This document shows positions 27,777 to 37,572 of a stretch of DNA of 64,000 nt, in pieces. Under the pieces are notes generated by a model, which was given only the letters and a program-made list of their open reading frames with translations, was not told the origin of the DNA and did no database searches. Source of the stretch: Methylotenera oryzisoli. GTDB lineage: Bacteria > Pseudomonadota > Gammaproteobacteria > Burkholderiales > Methylophilaceae. The position numbers and the translations under genes are program-made. Positions within the stretch are counted from its first letter, which is position 1. Each line of letters starts with the position of its first letter. The stretch is from positions 1 to 64,000 of the forward strand of contig CAMCVF010000010.1 of assembly GCA_945881735.1 (NCBI GenBank), in the 5' to 3' direction.

Positions 27777-30401
27777 ATGTCCAAACTACTCATTGTAGAA
27801 TCACCTTCTAAAGCAAAAACTCTTAAAAAATACCTTGGTAGCGATTTTGAGGTGCTGGCTTCTTACGGTCATATTCGGGACTTAATTCCTAAAAATGGCG
27901 CGGTTGACCCAGCGAACAATTTCGCCATGAAATACGACATTATTGAGCGCAACGCTAAACACATGGACGCGATTACGCGTGCGGTTAAAAGTGCCGATAG
28001 CATTTATCTGGCAACCGATCCAGACCGCGAAGGTGAAGCGATTTCATGGCATATTGCCGAAATTCTGGCAGAGAAAAAACTACTCAAAAACAAGCTATTA
28101 AAACGAGTTGAGTTTAACGAAATTACGCAAACAGCGGTAAAACATGCGATTGATAATCCACGTGATATCGCCATGAACTTAGTTAATGCGCAGCAAGCAC
28201 GCCGCGCACTGGATTATTTGGTTGGTTTTAATTTATCGCCACTTTTGTGGAAAAAAATCCGCCGCGGCTTATCGGCAGGCCGTGTACAGAGCCCTGCGTT
28301 GCGTTTAATTGTTGAGCGCGAATTAGAGATTGAAGCGTTCAAATCGCAAGAGTATTGGTCGATTCACTTAGACGCCCTAAAACATGCGCACAGCTTTAAC
28401 GCCAAGTTAATTCAATTAAATGGAGAAAAAGTAGAACAATTCACCGTTATTAACCATGGCCAGCAAGCCGATATTGTCGGTAAACTTTTGCTGGCAAGTG
28501 CAGGTAAAACCACCGTTTCGCGGGTTGAGAAAAAACAACGCAGCCGCAGTCCTGCTGCGCCTTTCACCACTTCTACCCTTCAACAAGAGGCAGTGCGCAA
28601 GCTCGGTTTCACCACTAGCCGCGCTATGCGCGTGGCACAACAGTTATATGAAGGTGTGGATATTGGTAACGGTACTACGGGTTTAATTACCTATATGCGT
28701 ACCGATTCGTTTAGTTTGGCCACTGAAGCGGTGATGAGTATTCGCGATTATGTCAAAAAGAATTTTGACGCCGAGTATTTGCCAAAATCGCCGATTATGT
28801 ACAAAACAAAAGCCAAAAATGCGCAAGAAGCGCATGAGGCGATTCGTCCAACCGATATTGTGCGCAGCCCAACGGCGATGCGCAAATATTTGAACGATGA
28901 GCAATTTAAATTGTATGAAATGATTTGGAAGCGCACGCTGGCTTGTCAGATGTCACCCGCAAAATTTGATGCGGTGAGTGTGGATTTGAGTGTAGGCTCT
29001 GAAGCCAACCTATTCCGCGCCACTGGTCAAACCTTGGTGTTCCCTGGCTTTATCGCAGTGTATATGGAAGGCCGTGATGATGAAGAGGAAGAAAGTGAAA
29101 GCAAGCTACCTCACATTGAAGCAGGTGAAGTGTTAAATGTAGAAAAAATCTATGGCGATCAACACTTTACTGAGCCGCCGCCTAGATATGGTGAAGCTAG
29201 TTTAGTGAAAATTTTAGAAGAGTACGGCATTGGCCGCCCTTCTACTTATGCCAGCATTATCAGCACCTTGCAAGACCGTGAATATGTGATTTTGGATAAA
29301 AAACGCTTTACGCCAACAGATGTTGGGCGTGTGGTCGTTAAATTTTTAACTGAGCATTTTACCAAATATGTGGACTACGACTTCACCGCCAACTTAGAAA
29401 ATGCGCTGGATAATGTAGCCGATGGCTCATGTGAGTGGGTGCCGCTGATGGATGAGTTTTGGCAAGGTCTTAATGCGCAGATCATCAGCAAAGCCGATGT
29501 GGATAGACCTGGTAACGAATTAATCGATGAAGCCTGTCCAAAATGTGGCAAACCACTGCAAAAACAGTTAAGTCGTTATGGCACATTTATCGGCTGTACA
29601 GGCTATAACGCAGAGCCTAAATGTGACTACAAACGTAGCATGAACGGTACCGCTCAATCGGGTGCTGATCCAGTCACTATTGGCATAGATGCCGACTCTG
29701 GCAAAGAAATTTACTTAATGAACGGACCTTATGGGCCTTATTTGCAAGTGGGCGTGGCGGTAGAAGGTGAAAAGAAAAAACCGAAACGTGTGAGCATTCC
29801 TAAAGAAATATCGGCTAGTAATATAAATATCGATATCGCCAATATGCTGCTGTCACTTCCACGTGATTTAGGTTTGCATCCTGAGACAAATAAAAAAATC
29901 GTCGCTAATATTGGTCGCTTTGGTCCTTATGTTAACCATGATGGTAAATTTAAATCGATTCCAAAATCGGATAGTGTATTTAGTATTGATAACGCTGGTG
30001 CGATTGTATTGCTGGCTGCCGCCAACACTGGCCCTGCGCCTTTATTAGAACTTGGCGCGCATCCATCTGGCGAAGGTAGAATTGAAGTATTCGCTGGCCG
30101 ATATGGTCCTTATGTGCAACATGGCAAACTACGCGCAACCTTACCTAAAAGTATTGAGCCAGAATCATTAACACTAGAAGAAGCAATTGGTTTGCTAGCT
30201 GAAAAAGCTGCTAAAGATGGGGCAACTGGCAAAAATGGAACTAAAAAAGCGGTTGCAAAAAAACTAGTCGCAAAAAAAGCCAGTACTGCTACTAAAACAA
30301 CTATAAAAAATGCTGCGACAAAAAAATCAGTGGCTAAAAAAACGGCTATTAAAAAACCAGTCGCAAAAAAAGCGACCACTAAAAAAGTAACCGCCGAATA
30401 A
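27777..30401 (+). CDS. topA: DNA topoisomerase I
   Basis: This 874-residue type IA topoisomerase relaxes negative supercoils. The TOPRIM domain starts KLLIVESPSKAKTLKKYLG with DPDREGE. The strand-cutting tyrosine is in GLITYMRTDS (about residue 305), and HEAIRPT is intact. A zinc finger (CPKCGKPLQ ... CTGY ... CDYKR) and further repeats bind DNA. The last 50 or so residues are a Lys/Ala-rich, histone-like tail with repeated VAKK and ATKK. A terminator follows at once. Confidence 0.97.
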   Translation: MSKLLIVESPSKAKTLKKYLGSDFEVLASYGHIRDLIPKNGAVDPANNFAMKYDIIERNAKHMDAITRAVKSADSIYLATDPDREGEAISWHIAEILAEKKLLKNKLLKRVEFNEITQTAVKHAIDNPRDIAMNLVNAQQARRALDYLVGFNLSPLLWKKIRRGLSAGRVQSPALRLIVERELEIEAFKSQEYWSIHLDALKHAHSFNAKLIQLNGEKVEQFTVINHGQQADIVGKLLLASAGKTTVSRVEKKQRSRSPAAPFTTSTLQQEAVRKLGFTTSRAMRVAQQLYEGVDIGNGTTGLITYMRTDSFSLATEAVMSIRDYVKKNFDAEYLPKSPIMYKTKAKNAQEAHEAIRPTDIVRSPTAMRKYLNDEQFKLYEMIWKRTLACQMSPAKFDAVSVDLSVGSEANLFRATGQTLVFPGFIAVYMEGRDDEEEESESKLPHIEAGEVLNVEKIYGDQHFTEPPPRYGEASLVKILEEYGIGRPSTYASIISTLQDREYVILDKKRFTPTDVGRVVVKFLTEHFTKYVDYDFTANLENALDNVADGSCEWVPLMDEFWQGLNAQIISKADVDRPGNELIDEACPKCGKPLQKQLSRYGTFIGCTGYNAEPKCDYKRSMNGTAQSGADPVTIGIDADSGKEIYLMNGPYGPYLQVGVAVEGEKKKPKRVSIPKEISASNINIDIANMLLSLPRDLGLHPETNKKIVANIGRFGPYVNHDGKFKSIPKSDSVFSIDNAGAIVLLAAANTGPAPLLELGAHPSGEGRIEVFAGRYGPYVQHGKLRATLPKSIEPESLTLEEAIGLLAEKAAKDGATGKNGTKKAVAKKLVAKKASTATKTTIKNAATKKSVAKKTAIKKPVAKKATTKKVTAE

Positions 30402-30417
30402 TAAACGCATACTAAAT

Positions 30418-30456
30418 ACAAAAAGGCGTTAAATTAACAATTCAGCGCCTTTTTTG
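30418..30456 (+). terminator. Intrinsic terminator of topA
   Basis: AAAAAGGCG at 30420-30428 pairs with CGCC plus a T run starting at 30446. The stem encloses a 17-nt loop that can itself pair partly. The T tract on the plus strand fits topA termination, and the A run also permits action on the minus strand for the pbpG-like gene ending at 30559. Confidence 0.8.
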
Positions 30457-30558
30457 TATTACATAACTTATTTTTGTTTTAACAGAATAATTATGTTGCA
30501 GACTTTTAATCAAAATTGGGTTTATAGTATTTTTTTGAATTTCAGGATTTAAATTGCC

Positions 30559-31653
30559 TTAAGAAATTCTGCCTACCCTCTCTTCGTTTGGAGGTGGCTT
30601 CAATTTTAAAGCGTCCACCTGACCTGTAGTAGTCACATTTGACTCGCTATTATATTCCATCCATTTACGTACACGGTTAGCATCGCCAATTCTAGTCATT
30701 TTACCGTTAGAATCTAATAACACAATAATCATTGGTTGACCTGCAATTTGTGCCTGCATCACCAAGCACCGACCTGCTTCAGAAATGTAGCCTGTTTTTG
30801 ACAAGCCAATTTGCCATTGACCGGCGCGGACTAAGCCGTTGGTATTATTAAAATTAACGGCATAAGTATGGCCATTTACATACACTTCATGCGATGGGCT
30901 GGTACTGGCCATTCTAATTTCTGGGTACTGATAAGCCGCCGCAACCATTTTGACTAAATCTTCCGCGGTAGATACATTGCCGCTATTTAAACCAGTTGAA
31001 TCTAGAAAAGTAGTATTGCTCATGCCTAATTGAATCGCTTTTGCATTCATGGCTTTAATAAAGGCATAGCGACCACCTGGATAATAACGGCTTAGCGCAG
31101 AAGCCGCACGATTTTCGGATGCCATTAACGCCAATTGCAACATGTCGCTACGGCTTAATTCGGCGCCAACTTTTAATCGTGAGCTAGTACCTTTAAGATA
31201 ATCTACATCGCCTTCGGTAATCGTTAATGTTTCATCTAGCGACAGTTGCGCATCCAGCATCACCATTGCTGTCATTAATTTAGTAATGGAAGCTATGGGT
31301 GTGGGCGCGTTTGTATTTTTAGCATAAACCACCTCACCTGTATTTTGATTAATAATCAACGCTTTAGCAGACGCCAATTGCAACATACTACTACCATCAT
31401 AGCGATCTGCTGCTAAATACTGTGATTGTGTAAAGGCAGGCGCATTGCGCTGTTTGTAATGAATTCTTTTCACACGACTGCTTTTTGAGCGCAGACGCGA
31501 AGACACCCCTGTTTTAGATAGTTTGGTTTTTTGGCTAGTATGGACGCGTTTTTCAGATTTTTTTTGCGCAGCCAATGATTCTATTGGTAATGCCATTAAA
31601 GAAAATGATACATAAAAAAGCACTAGATTTTTAAATAATTTAATCATTTTCAA
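30559..31653 (-). CDS. D-alanyl-D-alanine endopeptidase (PBP7/PbpG type)
   Basis: This is a 364-residue low-molecular-weight penicillin-binding protein with a signal peptide of about 28 residues. A basic linker of about 40 residues (KKSEKRVHTSQKTK and following) precedes the peptidase S11 domain. The three active-site motifs are present: SITK at 122-125, SEN at 179-181 and KTG in GLSKTGYIS. It cuts peptidoglycan cross-links in the periplasm. The C-terminal DacA beta domain is missing, which favours PBP7 over PBP5. Confidence 0.88.
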   Translation of the reverse strand: MKMIKLFKNLVLFYVSFSLMALPIESLAAQKKSEKRVHTSQKTKLSKTGVSSRLRSKSSRVKRIHYKQRNAPAFTQSQYLAADRYDGSSMLQLASAKALIINQNTGEVVYAKNTNAPTPIASITKLMTAMVMLDAQLSLDETLTITEGDVDYLKGTSSRLKVGAELSRSDMLQLALMASENRAASALSRYYPGGRYAFIKAMNAKAIQLGMSNTTFLDSTGLNSGNVSTAEDLVKMVAAAYQYPEIRMASTSPSHEVYVNGHTYAVNFNNTNGLVRAGQWQIGLSKTGYISEAGRCLVMQAQIAGQPMIIVLLDSNGKMTRIGDANRVRKWMEYNSESNVTTTGQVDALKLKPPPNEERVGRIS

Positions 31654-31887
31654 CCTTTAACTCAACACTATTTAAACAAATAATATATAGAAAATGTATA
31701 TTTGTCATTAAGTTAGCGCATATTTTTAAATTTAATCTTAACATATGATTTAATTAGTCATTTTTGACACAAAAATAAAACATTTCACAGCAACTTATTA
31801 TCGTCGATGGATACTGAAAGTTAGTGACAAATTCTTTCGATGTGAGAAAATAAAGTCCATTAAATTAACCGATTATTATATAAAACA

Positions 31888-32268
31888 ATGAAATTTTCTG
31901 ATACCTATCATTACACAAACGAACATTTATGGGTTAACCAGTCTCCCACTGGCGAGTGGTTGGCTGGCATTACCGATTATGCGCAAGATTTATTGGGTGA
32001 CATTGTGTTTATTCAGCCACCTGCTGTTGGCGATGTCATCAAAAACGGTGTTGCATGCGGCGTTGTAGAATCTGTTAAAACCGGTTCGGATTTGCATGCA
32101 CCCATGAATGGTGTGGTTACTGAAATTAATGGGGCATTATTACATGCGCCTGAAGGAATTAATGAAAAGCCTTATTCTGCTTGGATATTTAAATTTAAAC
32201 CGCTGGACGACACCGATATTGGCCATTTTTTAACAGCAGTCGCTTATGCCGAGTTAGTAAATCAATAA
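31888..32268 (+). CDS. gcvH: Glycine cleavage system H protein
   Basis: This is a 126-residue lipoyl carrier. The lipoylated lysine is Lys64 in VVESVKTGSDLHAP. The fold markers GITDYAQDLLGDIVFIQ and the C-terminal WIFKFKP are present. GcvH shuttles the aminomethyl group between the P, T and L proteins. No gcvT or gcvP is in the window, so it is a detached gene. The 234-bp gap upstream shows no glycine riboswitch that I can recognise. Confidence 0.94.
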   Translation: MKFSDTYHYTNEHLWVNQSPTGEWLAGITDYAQDLLGDIVFIQPPAVGDVIKNGVACGVVESVKTGSDLHAPMNGVVTEINGALLHAPEGINEKPYSAWIFKFKPLDDTDIGHFLTAVAYAELVNQ

Positions 32269-32271
32269 TAT

Positions 32272-33249
32272 CTAAGGTAGTACAAACTTCACTTTTAATA
32301 AAAGCTGCTGCAACTCCTCGGTGAGTTGCAAACGCAAATCTTGCTCTAACGCTGGCAATGCGCCTGCCAAAATCTGCTGAATATTATCCCGTAACACTTT
32401 TTGAACAGACGGCAAGTCGCCATTCATTGTAGTTAAAAACTCTTCTCTTAAAGTCAACGTTTGTGCATTCATTTCTTCTACAAATTTTGCTTTTACTTCA
32501 CCAACGGCAGCGCTGTAAATATCCGGTAGCGCAGTTTTTAAATCCGAGCGTACTTGTGTTAAAGCTACGTCTTGTATCGTTTGCATATGTTGTTGCAGCG
32601 CAAGGCTGGCCTGTAGAGAAATATTTTTGTACAAATTGGTTAAAGCTTCGTGGGCCAATGTTTGCTGTTGTTGTAACGAGTTATCTTGAAACGCCTGCAT
32701 CTCTAGCATTAACTCACCGCTAACACGCTGCTTGGCCTCCTCTTTAAGGGCTTCAACATGCGTATTGATTTCGGCAGTAGCTGCTTGGCTAGAGGATTGC
32801 ATCACGTCCGTTAGCGTTTTATCCACTTTACTCACTAAATCGGTTTGTAAAAGTGCCATTCTTTCTTGCAAACTAATATGTACTAAATCGGCGCTGGCCT
32901 GATACATACGCGGCAAGTCTGTTTTGAGATCGGCTTTGGTCTTATCGATAAAATCGCTGACACCAGCTTCGATTTTAAATTTGGTTTTAGCTATTTCGGC
33001 TTGCAATTCCACAATCAAATCTTTTTTAAGCGTTTCACGTAAGTTATCCATAACTGCCTGCGTAATTTCCGCCTCTAGCCTTGGTCTTACATGGCCTGTT
33101 ACGCGCGAGATAAATTCTGGTGTAATACCTAAAATTGGGTCATTTGGATTAGTTTGCGGTTTAAATTCTTGTGCAGATACTCTAGACTTAGGCTTATAAA
33201 TGTTTGTCAGCACTGGGATTTTGCTATCTGAAGGTGGGGTATCGGCCAA
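32272..33249 (-). CDS. Uncharacterised coiled-coil protein
   Basis: I do not recognise a named family. The 325 residues lack a signal peptide or membrane helix. After a polar, Pro-rich N-terminus (about 1-45) the protein is almost entirely helical with heptad-like Leu/Val spacing and many Gln, Glu and Lys. It contains recurring units such as MDNLRETLKKDLIVELQ, QERMALLQTDLVSKV and LEQDLRLQLTEELQQLL. It lies 8 nt after holC in the same direction and converges tail to tail with gcvH (3-nt gap). A structural or scaffold role is only a guess. Confidence 0.7.
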   Translation of the reverse strand: MADTPPSDSKIPVLTNIYKPKSRVSAQEFKPQTNPNDPILGITPEFISRVTGHVRPRLEAEITQAVMDNLRETLKKDLIVELQAEIAKTKFKIEAGVSDFIDKTKADLKTDLPRMYQASADLVHISLQERMALLQTDLVSKVDKTLTDVMQSSSQAATAEINTHVEALKEEAKQRVSGELMLEMQAFQDNSLQQQQTLAHEALTNLYKNISLQASLALQQHMQTIQDVALTQVRSDLKTALPDIYSAAVGEVKAKFVEEMNAQTLTLREEFLTTMNGDLPSVQKVLRDNIQQILAGALPALEQDLRLQLTEELQQLLLKVKFVLP

Positions 33250-33257
33250 AGTAATCT

Positions 33258-33731
33258 CTATTCCGCGTTTAGCGTTGTTAATGTTGCTTGGTTCTGTTTA
33301 GCGTAATCAATATGCTGAATCTCATAACCTCTATCGCGGTAAAACTTATAGCGAAGACGCCCATCTTTCTTATCAGATTCATCATTGCCAACCATCTCAA
33401 CTAAATGCGTAAAACGGCTAAAAAATATCGGCTCTTGAGCGGTTAAGTTAATCAGCATTTCATCTTGCGCAATAGTATCCAACTGCCCTGCTGCATTATT
33501 TTTGCACGCAATCACGATTGGCGTTTTTGCCACATGGGCATTATTGGCCATTACATGTGGCAAAAAACTACTGGCATTTTGTTGCCACAAACAGTTTGAT
33601 AATTGAGTAGCACTTTCACAATTTTCAGTGAGCAAAGTCACTTGCCTACGTTTAAGCAAAGCGCTTTCAACCAAGCTTACTAGCAAAATTTGTTTGTCGG
33701 CAACATTGAAGTAAAACTCAATTCTAGTCAT
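33258..33731 (-). CDS. holC: DNA polymerase III chi subunit
   Basis: The 157-residue HolC starts MTRIEFYFNVADKQ, with LVESALLKRRQVTLLTE and the WQQNASSFLPHV segment of the family. Chi links the clamp loader to single-strand binding protein. pepA-holC adjacency is standard in proteobacteria, although valS, the usual third gene, is replaced here by the coiled-coil gene. Confidence 0.92.
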   Translation of the reverse strand: MTRIEFYFNVADKQILLVSLVESALLKRRQVTLLTENCESATQLSNCLWQQNASSFLPHVMANNAHVAKTPIVIACKNNAAGQLDTIAQDEMLINLTAQEPIFFSRFTHLVEMVGNDESDKKDGRLRYKFYRDRGYEIQHIDYAKQNQATLTTLNAE

Positions 33732-33755
33732 GCCATGTCTTTAAACTAACAGACT

Positions 33756-35234
33756 TTATGTCGCGCGCTGAATCAAAAAGGTGGTCAATAACGGCACGGG
33801 GCGACCTGTACCGCCTTTTTCTTTACCGCTTTTCCACGCCGTTCCCGCAATATCCAAATGCGCCCAATCGTATTTTTTAGCAAAGCGCGATAAGAAACAA
33901 GCCGCTGTAATACTGCCTCCAGCACGGCCGCCAATATTGGCCATATCAGCAAAATTGCTGTCTAGCTGGCTTTGAAATTCTTCCCATAAAGGCATGTGCC
34001 ATGCCCTATCATGTGCCAATTCACCTGCTTCTAGCAATTCTTTGGCAAGCGTATCTTTGTTACTAAATAAGCCACTTGGATGATGTCCAAGCGATATGAC
34101 GCAAGCGCCTGTTAGTGTGGCAATATCCACCACCGCACTTGGCTCAAAACGCTCGGCATAGGTTAGCGCGTCACATAAAATCAAGCGGCCTTCTGCATCG
34201 GTATTTAATACTTCAATGGTTAATCCAGCCATGGATGTCAAAATATCACCCGGTTTGATGGCGCCTGCATCTGGCATATTTTCGCAAGTAGGAATCACCG
34301 CCACCACGTTGATCGCTAAATCCATTTCGCCGATGGCTTTAAATGTGCCCAACACACTGGCGGCGCCGCACATATCGTATTTCATCTCATCCATATCACC
34401 ACCCGGTTTTAATGAAATGCCGCCAGTATCAAACGTAATACCTTTACCCACCAGAACTACTGGTTTTTGCGTTTTTTTACCTTTTAAGTGTTGCAACACA
34501 ATTAAGCGTGGCGGCTCTACACTGCCTTGGGCTACGCCCAAAAACGAGCCCATGCCCAGTTTTTCAATTTCTGCTTTTTCAAGCACTTCCACTTTAAAGC
34601 CGTATTGTTTTGCCATTAATTTAGCTTGTTCACCCAAATAAGTGGGTGTGCAAATGTTTGGTGGCAAATTACCTAAATCCTTAGCAACGGTTACGCCAGC
34701 CGCAATCGCTGCACCTTGTTTAACGGCTGATTCAGCCGCTTCATTATCCGCTTTATCCACATAAATATTCACTTTATTTAGCGCAATGGGATCGGCTTTC
34801 TTGGCCTTAATCGCGTTTACTTGATAAGTCGCATCCAATACTACTTCGACCAATTGAGCTACTTTGCTATGAGCATCCGATTTCTTAATCGCAATATCTG
34901 CTAAAAAAAATCCTGCATGAGCAACTCCTTTAGGTAAGGCTTTAATGGCAGCGCGCACGGCTTGACGATATTGCTTTTCGGCAAACTCATCTTGTTTACC
35001 TAAACCGACCAACAACACGCGGTCTGATTCAACTCCGCTTAATTGATGCAAAACCATACATGAATTCAATTTTCCTTCAAAATCACCATTTTTTAAAATG
35101 GCTGAAATAGCTTTATCGGCCGCTTTATCCAGTTCTTTTGCCGCATCACTTAATTTATTACCTTCAAATACGCCCACAACGGCACAATTAATACGTTGTT
35201 TTTCAGGATTTCCGTTTTTTATGCTAAATTCCAT
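33756..35234 (-). CDS. pepA: Leucyl aminopeptidase
   Basis: This is a 492-residue M17 aminopeptidase that removes N-terminal residues and in E. coli also binds DNA. The signature NTDAEGRLILCDAL and the metal-binding lysine/aspartate stretch VGKGITFDTGGISLKP are intact. The C-terminal half carries AGTAWKSGKEKGGTGRPVPLL. It is divergent from lptF, as in most gammaproteobacteria and betaproteobacteria. Confidence 0.97.
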   Translation of the reverse strand: MEFSIKNGNPEKQRINCAVVGVFEGNKLSDAAKELDKAADKAISAILKNGDFEGKLNSCMVLHQLSGVESDRVLLVGLGKQDEFAEKQYRQAVRAAIKALPKGVAHAGFFLADIAIKKSDAHSKVAQLVEVVLDATYQVNAIKAKKADPIALNKVNIYVDKADNEAAESAVKQGAAIAAGVTVAKDLGNLPPNICTPTYLGEQAKLMAKQYGFKVEVLEKAEIEKLGMGSFLGVAQGSVEPPRLIVLQHLKGKKTQKPVVLVGKGITFDTGGISLKPGGDMDEMKYDMCGAASVLGTFKAIGEMDLAINVVAVIPTCENMPDAGAIKPGDILTSMAGLTIEVLNTDAEGRLILCDALTYAERFEPSAVVDIATLTGACVISLGHHPSGLFSNKDTLAKELLEAGELAHDRAWHMPLWEEFQSQLDSNFADMANIGGRAGGSITAACFLSRFAKKYDWAHLDIAGTAWKSGKEKGGTGRPVPLLTTFLIQRAT

Positions 35235-35354
35235 TGCGAGTCCTTTTAGATATTAAAGCCACTGAGATTTTAAACTTTTATTTATTTAATTCATATTAAC
35301 CAATTATCCAGCGTTTTTAGGCGAAATCAAAGCCTAAATTGGAACAATATTAAA

Positions 35355-36470
35355 TTGCGTATATTCAAAAAATCATTATTGCATGAGTTGATTAGCACCG
35401 CTGGCGCGCTGTTCTTAATACTCATTGGTATAGTTGTGGCGCAACGCGCAGGTTACTTGACGCGACTAGCTTCTAAAGGCATTTTACCAAATGACGCCAT
35501 CACTACTTTATTAGGCTTTAACATGGTTAAGTTCCTGCCCATGATTTTGTCACTCACCATTTTCCTTAGCGTATTGCTGACCTTAACACGCTGGCATCGC
35601 GACTCCGAAATGGCGGTTTGGTTTAGCTCTGGCTTAAGCATCAGTAAATGGATACGTCCTATTTTAAGTTTTGCTATCCCTGTGGTGATTGTTGTTTCCT
35701 TGCTCAGCTTTTTAGTGATGCCGTGGGCAACGCAAAAAGTTGAGGATTACCGCGTACAACTTAAAAGCCGTGATGAGCTGGCATCTATTACTCCAGGAGT
35801 GTTTAAAGAATCCAATGGCGGTGATCGCATTTACTTTGTCGAAAGCTTTGATGAGTTGGGTAAAGTCGTCAAAAATATCTTTGTACAATCGACACAGCAT
35901 CAAAAAAATGGCGTGATTGTGGCATCTGAAGGCAGTCGCGATAAAGCCAAAAATGGTGATAATTTTATTGTGTTACATAATGGTAGGCGCTATGAAGGCA
36001 AGCCAAATTCAGCCGAAGTATCGTCTACTGAATTTGAACGCTATACGATTCGCATTGAAACTAAAGAGGTAGCGCGCGAACCCAACAGCAATAATGCAAC
36101 TTCTACCCAAGCACTGTTAAATAGTGCTTCACCGGCTGCTGCTGCAGAGTTGCAATGGCGTTTAGCGATTCCCATATCAGCGCTGATATTGGTTTTATTG
36201 GCCGTACCGCTTAGCTTTGTAGACCGGCGCACTGGGCGCTCACTTAACTTAATGTTTGCGCTTTTAATCTACATCATCTACAACAATATTTTGAGTATTT
36301 TTCAAGCATGGGTAACGCAGGGGCGCCTTAGCACCATGATTGGCTTGTGGCCGGTGCACGTGCTTTTCATGCTGTTAGCTGTGTATATGTATTATCGCCG
36401 CACCTACTTACTGCCTATTGTGCCACTATTTATATCATGGCTTTGGTCAGCCAAACGTTTTAAAAAGTAA
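35355..36470 (+). CDS. lptF: LPS export permease LptF
   Basis: LptF and LptG form the inner-membrane channel of the LptB2FG transporter that extracts lipopolysaccharide. The 371-residue protein has three N-terminal helices, a periplasmic beta-jellyroll domain at about 140-270 and three C-terminal helices. The start MRIFKKSLLHELI comes from a TTG codon at 35355; no ATG gives a full-length protein. lptG follows after 9 nt. Confidence 0.94.
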   Translation: MRIFKKSLLHELISTAGALFLILIGIVVAQRAGYLTRLASKGILPNDAITTLLGFNMVKFLPMILSLTIFLSVLLTLTRWHRDSEMAVWFSSGLSISKWIRPILSFAIPVVIVVSLLSFLVMPWATQKVEDYRVQLKSRDELASITPGVFKESNGGDRIYFVESFDELGKVVKNIFVQSTQHQKNGVIVASEGSRDKAKNGDNFIVLHNGRRYEGKPNSAEVSSTEFERYTIRIETKEVAREPNSNNATSTQALLNSASPAAAAELQWRLAIPISALILVLLAVPLSFVDRRTGRSLNLMFALLIYIIYNNILSIFQAWVTQGRLSTMIGLWPVHVLFMLLAVYMYYRRTYLLPIVPLFISWLWSAKRFKK

Positions 36471-36479
36471 ATTACTGCC

Positions 36480-37568
36480 ATGAATATTTTTAATCGTTAC
36501 CTTTGGCAAGAAACCAGCATAAATATTTTAATGACTATGCTAGGCTTATTAGCCTTGTTTTCGTTCTTTGATTTAATTCAAGAACTTGACACGCTTGGCC
36601 GCGGCGATTATGGCATTAGTACCATGCTCATGTTTGTCGCGTTAAGTATCCCAGGCCATATTTATGAAGTTGTCCCTGTGGCGGTTTTAGTTGGCATGAT
36701 GTTCAGCCTAGGCACTTTAGCGCGCAATTCAGAACTAGTGGTGATGCGCGTTAGCGGCATTTCAGTGGTCAAAATTGGCTGGGTTCTGATTAAAGTGGGC
36801 CTTTTATTTACAGTGATCACTTTTTTAGTGGGTGAACTGATCACCCCAATTAGCGAAAAAATGGCGCAGCGTTTGCGTATTAAAGCTACGGATTCGGTAG
36901 TCGCGCAAGACTTTAAAACAGGGCTATGGGTTAAAGACGGTAAAAGCTTTGTCAATGTAGAAAATGTACTACCTGACGCCAGTTTATTTAATATTCACGT
37001 CTATGAATTTGATGAAAACTTTAGGTTACGCAGTATTAGCAATGCCAAGAATGGCTACTTTGATGAAGATCGCTGGCGTTTATCGAAAGTGACTCAAACC
37101 AAATTCAATAACGCTAAGGTGATTCAGCAAAGCAATATTCAAACGCAGATTTTCAACGAAGCTAATTGGAAATCGCTGATTCGGCCAGAGCTACTCAATG
37201 TTTTATTGGTGTCTCCAGAGAAAATGTCGGCGTGGAATTTGTATTCATTTATTAACCATTTAAGTGCCAATAATCAAAAAACCACGCGCTACACAGTGGC
37301 GCTGTGGGCCAAGATGATTTACCCTCTTGCCTGCATGGTGATGGTGATTTTGGCGCTACCGTTTGGCTTTTTGCAGCAGCGCTCTGAGGGCACCAGTACT
37401 AAAATATTTATTGGTGTCCTGCTGGGTGTGGTTTACCAAATCATGAATCGAGTGTTTATTCACTTGGGCGTATTAAACGATTGGCCGCCATTAATGAGTG
37501 CGATTATTCCAACCATTCTGTTCTTACTGGCTGGATTAAGTCTTCTGTTTGTAGTGGAAAGGCGCTAA
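36480..37568 (+). CDS. lptG: LPS export permease LptG
   Basis: This 362-residue partner of LptF has the same 3+3 helix layout around a periplasmic domain. It starts MNIFNRYLWQETS, with LVVMRVSGIS as the coupling region and LALPFGFLQQRSEGTSTKIF before the last helices. The gene ends 4 nt before the convergent RDD-protein stop. Confidence 0.94.
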   Translation: MNIFNRYLWQETSINILMTMLGLLALFSFFDLIQELDTLGRGDYGISTMLMFVALSIPGHIYEVVPVAVLVGMMFSLGTLARNSELVVMRVSGISVVKIGWVLIKVGLLFTVITFLVGELITPISEKMAQRLRIKATDSVVAQDFKTGLWVKDGKSFVNVENVLPDASLFNIHVYEFDENFRLRSISNAKNGYFDEDRWRLSKVTQTKFNNAKVIQQSNIQTQIFNEANWKSLIRPELLNVLLVSPEKMSAWNLYSFINHLSANNQKTTRYTVALWAKMIYPLACMVMVILALPFGFLQQRSEGTSTKIFIGVLLGVVYQIMNRVFIHLGVLNDWPPLMSAIIPTILFLLAGLSLLFVVERR

Positions 37569-37572
37569 TTAT

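Noticed and set aside
30230-30400. Tandem DNA repeat at the end of topA
   Set aside because: The units are Lys/Ala codon-level similarities with no fixed period, explained by the low-complexity protein tail.
31654-31887. Glycine riboswitch upstream of gcvH
   Set aside because: The conserved aptamer cores and tandem hairpins were not found in this AT-rich gap.
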